This document shows positions 1 to 9,200 of a stretch of 64,000 bases of DNA, one piece after another. Position 1 is the stretch's first letter. Each line of letters opens with the position of its first letter. A program made the position numbers and the translations under genes. Source of the DNA: Flavobacterium quisquiliarum (GTDB taxonomy: Bacteria > Bacteroidota > Bacteroidia > Flavobacteriales > Flavobacteriaceae); assembly GCF_019308285.1 (NCBI RefSeq), contig NZ_WWEM01000038.1:1-64000 (forward strand). Direction: 5' to 3'. The notes below the pieces were generated by a model, which was given only the letters and a program-made list of their open reading frames with translations, searched no databases and was not told the origin of the DNA.

Positions 1-430
1 TTTTCTGTATAGACAACCGTATATGGACCAGTACCTGCCGTAGCCGTAAAGGTAAGCTGTCCGGTGCCCGATCCGCATAAGGGACTTACCGATGTCAGGC
101 TTCCCTGTGGAAGAGGATTAACCGTGATAACCGCTGAACCGCCCGTAAAGCCGGAACTTCTGGTACAGTTCGCATCGGTAACAGAAACCAGTGCGTATGT
201 GGCCGATGCGGTAACGGGAGTAGTAAAAGGCGTAAAAGCTGTTCCGCTCACAACTCCTGTCGCTGTTCTGTTCACACCGCCGTTTTCTGTATAGACAACA
301 GTATAAGGTCCTGTTCCTGACGTAGCCGTAAAGGTAAGCTGTCCGGTGCCCGTCGCGCAGAAAGGACCGTTTGCCGTTAAGCTTCCCTGAGGAAGTGGAT
401 TTACTGTAATAGTAACAGGATTGGACTCTA
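1..430 (-). repeat. 282-bp in-frame tandem repeat inside the left-edge surface protein
   Basis: The 17-base string beginning TTTTCTGTATAGACAAC occurs at 1-17 and again at 283-299, and the flanking bases match across most of the unit. The period of 282 bp equals 94 codons, so the repeat is an in-frame Ig-like domain duplication. It continues off the left edge. Confidence 0.85.
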
Positions 431-1778
431 TAGCAGTACAAGTTCCACTCTGTACTACAGCCTTAAATTGAGTTGTTTGTGTTAAGGCGCCTGAAGTGTA
501 AGTAGTAATACCAGCTGTACTTGCAATATCTGTCCAAGTAGAAAAGGGACTAACAGAAGATTGCCATTTTAAAACTGTCCCTGTTTGTCCAGACAATGTT
601 AAAGTCCCACTTGTAGACCCACTACAAATAGTAGCATTTCCCGTTACTGATCCTCCAATACTAGCTGGAAAAACTGTAAGATTTGCTGTATATGCAGTAT
701 TTGGTAACGTAAGTGTTGAGGAGCAAGTACCGGATGCTATTCTTGTTATAGATATACTGCTTGCACCAGCTGTGCTAAATCCTCCAACTGTAAAAGTTCC
801 TACACCAGAAGCATTTACGGTCATTGCAACAGTTAATCCAGTAGCAGACGGACTACTGCGATTGTAAGTAACCGTATAATTTCCCTGAGGCAGAAGAGTT
901 GTAGTAGATGTTACTTGCACTGAAGAATATCCATCAGTTACACAAGTATTACTTGCTGTTGTTGCTGTAATATTATAAGTAGGACATGTATAAGTTATCT
1001 TTATCTGTCCATTTGCCCCATTTCCACCATTAAAATTACCAGCTAACAAAACCAAACCGCCACCACCGCCACCACCTGGCACAGCACCATTGGCTCCATT
1101 TCCTGCTAAAAGTACACCTGCACCACCGGCTCCTCCGCCTGCAACAGCAGCTCCACCACCACCCAATCCAATTCCAGGATTACCATTTGAGGCAGTACCC
1201 GCACTACTTCCACCCCCTCCTGAATATACAGCTCCAAGAACAAGACTTCCATTAGCTCCGTTTCCTCCTGAAAAATTAGTAGCTGGAGCTGTTGTAATAC
1301 CTGCACCACCTAATCCACCAATACCTGGACCACCACTTGTTCCACCTTTACCTCCATTTGCAGTTACAGTTGAAAAAATAGATGCAGGTCCATCAAGACC
1401 ACTTGCTGTAGTTCCTGTAGGCCCGACACCAACCGTGTAATTTATTGTTGTATTTGGAGTCACAGAGATTGTAGCTTTGCTATAACCACCACCACCTCCT
1501 CCTCCTCCTGAAGTGCCATTATTATTTCCTCCTCCAGCGCCACCTGCTCCCCAACATTCTGCAGTTACAGATGAAAGACCAGCCGCAACTACAAATGAAC
1601 CACTCGAAGTAAAAGTATTAGTAGTTTGAGCTTGCAAAGTGTTGGAAAAAAAAATTAAAAATAAAATCAGAAAGTATTTAATGTCTCGAAAGAAAACAAA
1701 TTTTAATTTTTCTTTAGTTTGCTTTCGAAATTTCGTAAGATTAAAGAAATTGAATGTAGTAAGTAAATCTTTTTTCAT
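1..1778 (-). CDS. Glycine-rich, Ig-like-repeat secreted protein (5' part, runs off left edge)
   Basis: An open frame of about 592 codons starts at an ATG at 1778 and has no stop before the window edge. The N-terminus has a long basic stretch (about 33 residues), then a hydrophobic segment ending in NTLQAQ, which reads as an extended signal peptide. Residues about 60-265 are extremely Gly-rich (GGGG runs), resembling the glycine-rich domains of Bacteroidota surface proteins. After a Cys-containing spacer come Ig/PKD-like repeats, including two copies of a 94-residue unit offset by exactly 282 bp (PQGSLT and GTGPYTVVYTE blocks). I infer a secreted adhesin or filament-like protein and a likely T9SS cargo, like its neighbours, but the C-terminus is outside the window. 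The repeat part (1-430) looks richer in GC than the rest of the gene. The identification as a real gene is strong; the function is inference. Confidence 0.85.
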   Translation of the reverse strand, partial: MKKDLLTTFNFFNLTKFRKQTKEKLKFVFFRDIKYFLILFLIFFSNTLQAQTTNTFTSSGSFVVAAGLSSVTAECWGAGGAGGGNNNGTSGGGGGGGGYSKATISVTPNTTINYTVGVGPTGTTASGLDGPASIFSTVTANGGKGGTSGGPGIGGLGGAGITTAPATNFSGGNGANGSLVLGAVYSGGGGSSAGTASNGNPGIGLGGGGAAVAGGGAGGAGVLLAGNGANGAVPGGGGGGGLVLLAGNFNGGNGANGQIKITYTCPTYNITATTASNTCVTDGYSSVQVTSTTTLLPQGNYTVTYNRSSPSATGLTVAMTVNASGVGTFTVGGFSTAGASSISITRIASGTCSSTLTLPNTAYTANLTVFPASIGGSVTGNATICSGSTSGTLTLSGQTGTVLKWQSSVSPFSTWTDIASTAGITTYTSGALTQTTQFKAVVQSGTCTAIESNPVTITVNPLPQGSLTANGPFCATGTGQLTFTATSGTGPYTVVYTENGGVNRTATGVVSGTAFTPFTTPVTASATYALVSVTDANCTRSSGFTGGSAVITVNPLPQGSLTSVSPLCGSGTGQLTFTATAGTGPYTVVYTE

Positions 1779-2205
1779 ATCGTGGTATTTTAAATTGAAA
1801 AAAATTCTAACTCAAACAAGATTAACTAATGAAAAAAATTTAGGTGATTTTTTTCTCAATTAATTAAAGCCGATAAAAACAGCTTAAAACTGCATTTTCT
1901 AAAAAAACATAAATCAACTTAAGCTCATATAAAAAACTAGCTTTTAATCTAATTTTATTACACTTAATCGATTAAAAACTATAACAAGGTACGATTTTAT
2001 TTACACACTAATTCACAATGTAGTATTAAACATATAATTTTAACAGCTAAAACGAATAAAATACAAAAAATAAGAAAAAACTGTTAATTTAAAACAAAAA
2101 TCACAACAACTAACTGATTTTAAACATATTAAAAACACGGAAAGCCTTTTACAAAATTTGTAAAAGGCTTTCTTAAAATCTTTTCTTAATGAGATATTTA
2201 TAGAA
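1779..2205. other. Intergenic gap between two minus-strand surface protein genes
   Basis: Very AT-rich, with stop codons in all frames at short intervals. It should hold the promoter of the left-edge gene on the minus strand, but no TAnnTTTG element was found. The only clear structure is the terminator hairpin at 2140-2172. Confidence 0.6.
2140..2172 (-). terminator. Intrinsic terminator of the delta-60 repeat gene
   Basis: Perfect 16-bp stem (GAAAGCCTTTTACAAA and its complement) with a one-base loop. On the minus strand it is followed by GTGTTTTTAA. It lies 34 bp after the stop codon of the gene ending at 2206. Confidence 0.85.
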
Positions 2206-5200
2206 TCAAAAAATCACTTTTTTAGAAGTCATTTCACCATTTTCATGAATTACCTTAACTAACAAAACTTGATGTGAAAAGTTTAAATTAGTAATGATTA
2301 TCTTCTTCGTGTCTATTTTATCTTTTTTATACAATCTATTTCCTGCAATATCATAAATTTCAACTTTTTCAAGATTCTGATTCAAAGATTCAATGGTTAT
2401 TATTTGATTTTTAACTGATATCAATGCACTGTCTAATTCTTTTTCATTTCTTTCAGTTCCTAGAGTTTTGTCTGTATAGATTATTGAAAAACGATCATTG
2501 AAGGTTCCAGCTTCCGAAATGAATTTGTAGGGTACATTACTAATATTATGAACTTTGTCTAAAGTTTTATCAAATAAAAAAACAGCAACACTATCAAAAA
2601 AAATGTCCTGATGATCAATTTCTAAATAGAAAGTTCCATTCTCATTCGCCTTATATCCCAAACGAATTGAATCACTTTTGAGCAAAGGTTTTGCTCTTCC
2701 TTGGATAACGAGTTTCTTGTTTTCAATAATGCTATAAAAATCCAGTCCTTCATTTGAACTTAAAAATTCAGCATCATAAATCAAGTCCAAGTCATTTGAA
2801 GCTTCGTCTGCGTAACCCAATAAAATCTGTCTAAATCCATTATTCTCATCCTTTAGATTTAACCAAAAACGATACTTTTCTTCCTGAGTTGTCATCTCCA
2901 TCTTTTCCGCAGGTTTAAGAAAAGTGCTATTACTTCCCGAAATTCGCATACTATTGTTAAATTCCAAAATACTAACAGTATTGCTTTTTATGAAAAAACC
3001 TTGTCCAGAAGCTATATTACCATCTGGAGTTTGAGTACTTACACCAGAGTTCAGCGCTGCCCTTGTTCCTACACCTCCTAAAAGGTTATAAGCAGCATAA
3101 CTATCATTGGAATACTTGAGATTAAACGGCGGTTCATTATGTGTCCAAAAGTAAATGGCACCTTTTGTTTTTCCCAAATTATGCTTTAAAAAAGCATCTG
3201 CACTGATTGCGGATGGGTAAGGATTTCCAATCAAATAATAACGATTTGCATTTTCAAAATTCACTTCGACTTTTCCATTATTTGGGATTCCTTTAAAAGT
3301 ACCTTCGAATATTGCACGTTCAGTAATAGAATAAGTCTGCGGTGCTCTAATATTGTAACCATGACCAGGAATCATAATCATTCCTCCACTATAACTAATC
3401 ATCCAGCCCAAAAGCGGATCAAACCAATAAAATTTATCAAAAAGAGTTTCTGGAGAAAAATCAAATAACTTCTGATTCTTTACTGGTGAAGACCAAAATG
3501 TAAAGTCATATCGTACAACAGGTGTTGTTTTTCTTTTTAGATGAATAATTCCAGTGTTTATGATATCATCATCTGTTTGATATAAACTGGCAGCATTTTC
3601 TAAAACCAGAGTTCCCAAACCTGTATATGCAAATTCTATCCCTAAGGTGTTATTCTTTAACAATACAACCTTTTTACCTTCATCAATAGTACAACTACAA
3701 ATGTTTGCTGCTGTTAAATTTGGATAATTTTCTTTGAAATACACCTCTTTTCCAGCCGAAGGAAAACCGTTTGACCATGAAATTCCGTTCCAAGTTGTTG
3801 CATCGACGCAAAGTTTTAAACGAGCAATTCTATGTTTTGTAATGTTAGAAACAGCATTAAAATTACCTCCAATTAATAATCTATAATTTTTTGTAAAATT
3901 CATTGTGAAAAGCGTATTATTTAAATCTGCTTCAAAAGAATTATCATAACTTCCTGATGGCATCAATCGAATAAGTCTTGAAACGATAGCATTTTTATAA
4001 GTACCCGAAAAAGTTCCGCCTAAAAGTATTTTTCCGTCCGGCTGTAATAAAATACTTCGCACATCTCCTTTACTAAAACCTGTTCCAGATTCGAAAGTTG
4101 AATCAAGACTTCCATCATTGTTTAATCTAAGAATCCTTTTTTGGGAAACTCCATTGAAAGTTAAAAACGATCCACCAACAATTATTTTGTTATCAGGCTG
4201 TATTGCTAATGCATAAACATATTTATCAAAGCCATCATGAATCTTAAAACTATTATCAATACTTCCATCAGAATTTAAACGTACTAAACCTGCAAAAGGA
4301 AAACCGTTAAAAGTTTTAAAATGTCCTCCTATCAAAATTTTTCCATCGGGTTGTATCATTACCGTTTCAACAATTCCATCTGCACCGGATCCAGTATTAA
4401 AATCTGGGTCTATTAATCCACTCATAAGCAATCTTACAATTCTTCCAGAATTCACTTCCAATCCATTATATTTTGTAAAATTTCCTGCGACTATAATTTT
4501 TTGATTGGTTTGAATTGCTAAAGAATAAACCTGTCCATTACATCCTCCTCCTATGTTAAAAGATTCATCAATTTGTCCATTTTCATTAATTCTAACAATT
4601 CTGTTAATCGTTTTATCATTGTATTTCGTGAAATTACCAGCTAAGATTATTCTTCCATCTGCTTGTAAGACTGTCGTCTTAATCAGATTATTGGCTCCCA
4701 AACCTTTATCATTAAAGCTTTCATCATTAGAACCATTCTCTAAAAGACAAGTAATTCTTGAAGCTATTTCTCCATTAAATTTTTTAAAATTTCCTCCAAC
4801 AATACTCTTCCCATCTGGCAGAGGCAAAATGCTGAAAACTGAATTGTCAAAACCAATTCCTGAAGACAAATACGAGGTATCGTGTTCTCCTTGATTATCA
4901 ACCTTAGCCAATCGTCCTTGATTTAATCCATCAAAAACAGAGAAAGAACCGCCAATATACCAAGAACCTTCTTCATCAAATTCTAAACTTAAAACTGAAG
5001 CCGAGGCCGGTCCTGAACCAATATCAAAATCTGATTTCAATGTTCCATCAGCATTTAGAAATACCAGTCTATTTACCGTCTTATTATTGTAAAGACCTGT
5101 GAAAGATCCTCCAATCATAACATCTCCATTGCCATTGGTTTTTATTACCTGAACACCTTCTTTACTAAAACCTGTACCTGTTTGAAAACTCTCATCTATG

Positions 5201-6084
5201 ATTCCATCTTCATTTAAACAGACTATTCTGTTTGCCGAAATATCATTGTAAGTGGTAAAATTTCCACCCAAAATAATTTTCCCATCAGGACGTAAAGCAA
5301 TGGCATTTACATCATCATCAAATCCATTTCCATAGTTAAAACTTTCATCAACACTACCATTTTCATGAAGCTGGATTATCTTATTTGCGGCAGTAGTATT
5401 GAATTTAGCAAAATTACCTGTTAGGATTATTTTATTGTTAGGTGTTATGCGGACATGGGTGATATTTAGAGCCGAACCGTTGCCTGTAGAAAATGAGGAA
5501 TCTAGCTTTCCATTCGGAAGTATACGTGCCACTCTATTAACTGTAGTGGCATTATATTTTGCAAAGCTTCCCACAATTATTATTTTACCATCTTCCTGCA
5601 TGGCGATATCATAAACAATTGCTGTAGCGGCAACTGTTACTCCAGCTGCCCCAACAGTTGTATCAAAACTGCCATCATAGGAACCATCAGGATTTAAACG
5701 AATAAGCCTTCCAGCACTAACTCCATTATAATTTGTAAAACTTCCCCCTAGAATAATTTTACCATCTTCTTGTAAATAAGACGCATAAACTTTACCGTTG
5801 AAACCTGTACCAGTATTGAAACTGTCATCAACTGATCCGTCAGGATTCAAGCGCGTAAGATAGGTAACGGGTGATCCATTTAAATTTAAAAATTCACCTC
5901 CTACAATTAAATTTCCATCTTTTTGTAAGAGAAGTGTTCTTACCGGAGCATTAAATCCGTCCCCATTTTGTCCGTCATCTTTTGTATTAAAAGTAATGTC
6001 TACTTTACCTTGCTGGGCAAAAAGGCTTTCATTAATAAATACAAAAAGAACTAAAACTTGTAAATAAAGTATTTTTTTAATCAT
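2206..6084 (-). CDS. Delta-60 repeat (DUF5122 beta-propeller) secreted protein with T9SS C-terminus
   Basis: The chosen start is the ATG at 6084, because it directly precedes the signal peptide (MIKKILYLQ to SLFAQ); the open frame continues upstream to 6159 with no likely coding value. Residues about 25-760 contain 14 delta-60 repeats by my count, each with a core like VYxxxLQxDGKIIxGGxF followed by RLNxDGSxDxSF. Repeats of this type fold as beta-propeller blades, and 14 would fit two seven-bladed propellers. From TTWNG (about residue 761) to the end is a diverged copy of the 530-residue C-terminal module shared with three other proteins in the window. The last 70 residues (HQVLLVKV...SKKVIF) match the T9SS sorting signal of the ChiA-like type C group. 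I infer an exported cell-surface or secreted protein; the ligand is unknown. It has its own terminator on each side, so it is probably monocistronic. Confidence 0.88.
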   Translation of the reverse strand: MIKKILYLQVLVLFVFINESLFAQQGKVDITFNTKDDGQNGDGFNAPVRTLLLQKDGNLIVGGEFLNLNGSPVTYLTRLNPDGSVDDSFNTGTGFNGKVYASYLQEDGKIILGGSFTNYNGVSAGRLIRLNPDGSYDGSFDTTVGAAGVTVAATAIVYDIAMQEDGKIIIVGSFAKYNATTVNRVARILPNGKLDSSFSTGNGSALNITHVRITPNNKIILTGNFAKFNTTAANKIIQLHENGSVDESFNYGNGFDDDVNAIALRPDGKIILGGNFTTYNDISANRIVCLNEDGIIDESFQTGTGFSKEGVQVIKTNGNGDVMIGGSFTGLYNNKTVNRLVFLNADGTLKSDFDIGSGPASASVLSLEFDEEGSWYIGGSFSVFDGLNQGRLAKVDNQGEHDTSYLSSGIGFDNSVFSILPLPDGKSIVGGNFKKFNGEIASRITCLLENGSNDESFNDKGLGANNLIKTTVLQADGRIILAGNFTKYNDKTINRIVRINENGQIDESFNIGGGCNGQVYSLAIQTNQKIIVAGNFTKYNGLEVNSGRIVRLLMSGLIDPDFNTGSGADGIVETVMIQPDGKILIGGHFKTFNGFPFAGLVRLNSDGSIDNSFKIHDGFDKYVYALAIQPDNKIIVGGSFLTFNGVSQKRILRLNNDGSLDSTFESGTGFSKGDVRSILLQPDGKILLGGTFSGTYKNAIVSRLIRLMPSGSYDNSFEADLNNTLFTMNFTKNYRLLIGGNFNAVSNITKHRIARLKLCVDATTWNGISWSNGFPSAGKEVYFKENYPNLTAANICSCTIDEGKKVVLLKNNTLGIEFAYTGLGTLVLENAASLYQTDDDIINTGIIHLKRKTTPVVRYDFTFWSSPVKNQKLFDFSPETLFDKFYWFDPLLGWMISYSGGMIMIPGHGYNIRAPQTYSITERAIFEGTFKGIPNNGKVEVNFENANRYYLIGNPYPSAISADAFLKHNLGKTKGAIYFWTHNEPPFNLKYSNDSYAAYNLLGGVGTRAALNSGVSTQTPDGNIASGQGFFIKSNTVSILEFNNSMRISGSNSTFLKPAEKMEMTTQEEKYRFWLNLKDENNGFRQILLGYADEASNDLDLIYDAEFLSSNEGLDFYSIIENKKLVIQGRAKPLLKSDSIRLGYKANENGTFYLEIDHQDIFFDSVAVFLFDKTLDKVHNISNVPYKFISEAGTFNDRFSIIYTDKTLGTERNEKELDSALISVKNQIITIESLNQNLEKVEIYDIAGNRLYKKDKIDTKKIIITNLNFSHQVLLVKVIHENGEMTSKKVIF

Positions 6085-6180
6085 AACGATATAATAAAAG
6101 TTAATATTTGTAAGTATTAAACTAAAATTATAAAGTATTACGAAAAAGCACAATACCAAGATTTAGGGATATTTCAATAA

Positions 6181-6211
6181 AAAAGTCCATTCATAAAATG
6201 AATGGACTTTT
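6181..6211 (-). terminator. Intrinsic terminator of the RemA-like adhesin gene
   Basis: Perfect 14-bp stem AAAAGTCCATTCAT with a 3-base loop; the minus strand ends in a T-run. It lies 22 bp downstream of the stop codon at 6234. Confidence 0.88.
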
Positions 6212-6233
6212 TAAATTTATCGGATGTACTATT

Positions 6234-9200
6234 TTACAAATTACTATAAATAATTTTCTTAGTAAATGAATGACCGTTTTCTAAAGTAATCTTCACCAAT
6301 AATGCTTGATCACTTGATTGTAAATTCGAAATCTGCAATTCTGATGAATTCACATTATTTTTATTATACAGTAACTGTGCACCAATATCAAAAATGTTCA
6401 CGTCCCTTATTGTTTCTTTTGAAGAAGTAATTTTTACTACTTTATTTTTTACAGAAACTAAAACACTATTTTCTAAACTTTCAACATCATCAACTCCTAA
6501 TGTCTTGTCCGTGTAACGTATTACAAAACGGCTGTTGAATGTTCCTGCCACAGATGTAAAGGTGTAATCTGCAAGACGCAGGTTGGTTGTTTTTCCAGTT
6601 GTTTTATCTTCTAAAAAAACATCCTGGCCGTTATTGAAAATTCCGTCTGCATGATCGATTGAAATAGTATAATCGCCTTGTTTTGCAACCATGTATCCAA
6701 ACGTAACAACATCTGTATCAACAAAAGGAAGTGCACGTCCCTGTATGATTAATTTTTTAGACGAATTGATGCTGTAAAAATCTGCCAGAGTATTTGCTGA
6801 CATTGATACCGCATCGAAATCAGTATCCAGTGTGTTGGTTGCTCCTGTAGCATACCCGACAAGAACCTGCTTGAAGACATCTTTCTTATCGGACATATTC
6901 AGCCAGATGCGGTGTCTTTCAATGCCTGATGCGGTAGTTTTAAAGAACTGTGAATTCTCGCCTTTTTCTCGCTGGCCGTTGTTGAAAACTATCGTATTTG
7001 TCGGCGGTTTTATGATGAACCCCTGAGCAGCCCCGATATACCCGTCAAAAGTAGTTCCATTGCCGACATCGATATTCCCCATGCTGTTAACCGCAACGAA
7101 GTCATCGTTGTAATGAAATAATCCATCTGCACCTTTCACTGGAAGATTTACGTGTGCCCAGAAATACAATGTTCCAACCCCTGAATTATCGGCTAAAAAC
7201 TGGGCCGAATTTATGGCAGAAGGATATGGATTTCCGATCAGGTTCCATTTGCCGGGAGCGACAATTACATTGTAATCACCGTTATTAGGAACACCTGTGA
7301 ATACTGCTGTAAAATTTTCTCTATCTGTTAATGAAACAGTCTGGGGAGCCCTTATGCTGTAGCCGTAACCGGTAAGCATATCCTTTGTTCCGTTATAAAT
7401 AATTTCCCAGGCTGATGCAGTGCCGGTGGTATTAAGATGGAAATATTTATCGAATAAAGTCAGCGGAGATAAATTGTACATTTGAAAACCTGCTTTTTCA
7501 ACCGGCATTGACCAGTAGGTTGCATCGTAACGGCGTACAAAAGTCTGTCTTTCATAGACTATTTCTCCCACATTCGCCACATTATCTTTCTGTTTTAGAC
7601 TGGCTCCGCTTTTAAAAACGAGTTTACCATTTGATGTTACTATATTGGTAATATTTAAAGTTACTCCGTCAGGAACAATAAGGTCTGGATCTGATGGACC
7701 ATTTGGAACATTAATCGTAAGTGAACATGCATCAATATCCGCTGCCAAAGGATTACCAAGCGCAGAATTTATAATAACACTTTTAGAACTGGTAGGAGGT
7801 CCGTTTGACCAGCTTGCTCCATTCCATGTAGTTGAAGATTGATCTAAAACAATCACCTCCGTTTGTGCTGACGCGCAAGTCGTTCCTGTTTGAACTGTAA
7901 AATAATAAGTTCCCACTGCTAAACCTGTTACTTCATAAGTTGTTCCCGTAGAACTTGCAATATTTATAGTTGCTGATGCATCCCCTGTCTGATTAATTTG
8001 ATAAGCACCAGACGAAGGCAGATTTCCTAAAATTACTTTTCCTTGCGCTAAACAGTTTACGTGTGTTATAGTTTTTGATGGGGCTGTTTGTAATGGACGT
8101 ACCGTAACTGTCCAACTTCCCGTTGATAATGTCGAACCGGTATTACAAGTTCCATCGTGTGCTGATCTTGTATATGTCGTTGTTGTGGTTAATCCTGCTG
8201 GAGGTGTATATGTGGCGCTATTTGCACCTGTTATATTAACTCCATCTGCCAGCCATTGATAAGTAATTACTCCGTCGCCACCACTTGCAGCTGTAGTACT
8301 TCCAATTTGAGAAGGATTTTGTCCAGAACAAATTGTTTCTCCAGTTGTTTGAATTGCCCCTGCTGTAAATTGAGAGCGAACGGTTACAGCCCAGGCATTT
8401 GTAGAGTTTGTAAATGCGCTACAAGTTCCGTCTTTTGCCTGACGTCTGTACCATGTATTTACTGTCAATCCAGCTGGTGGTGTATAAGTAAGAGTATTAC
8501 TTGAAATTGTCGTTGGTGTGGTAAATGCAGCATCTGTACTACTCTGCCATTGATAAGTAATTGTTCCATCACCACCGCTTGCAGCTGTAGTATTTCCAAT
8601 TTGAGAAGGATTCTGTCCATAACAAATTGTTTGTCCTGTTCCCTGAATTGCTCCTGCAGTAAATTGAGGACGAACGGTTATAGTAGCACCTGCCGATATA
8701 TCAGATGCTATTGCTGTACAATTAGCATCACTTAAAGCTGTAATAGAATAAGTTGTTGTACTCGTTGGATTAACATTTACATTGTATGGATTTGAATTAG
8801 TAGAAAAAGTACCCGAAACACTTCCATATGTGTATGATATATTCCAAGGTCCTGTTCCTGTAAATTGAACAGAAACTGGTGTACTTGTACCGTAGCATGT
8901 CGTTGTTGTACCGCTTATAGTTGCTGTAGGTCGTGGATTTACTGTAATTACAGCACTTCCTGTTCTACCTCCTGCAACAGACGTACAATTTGCATCAGAT
9001 AATGCAGTAACTGTATAAGTCTTTGTACTTGTAGGATTAACACTAAATGTATATGGACTTGCTGTGATATTATTAACATTTGTAGAAGCTGAACCATCTG
9101 AATATGTCAAATTCCAAGGTGCAGTTCCTGTTAATGCAACAGAAACTGTCGTACTTCCACCGTTGCAAATTGGAGTTGTACCACTAACATTTGATGTAGG

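Noticed and set aside
1090..1440. Plus-strand Pro-rich frame of 116 codons
   Set aside because: It is the antisense of the Gly-rich domain of the left-edge protein (GGN codons read as CCN), not a separate gene.
6085..6159. Twenty-five-residue extension of the delta-60 protein
   Set aside because: It would place two hydrophobic stretches before the protein; the clean signal peptide starts at 6084.
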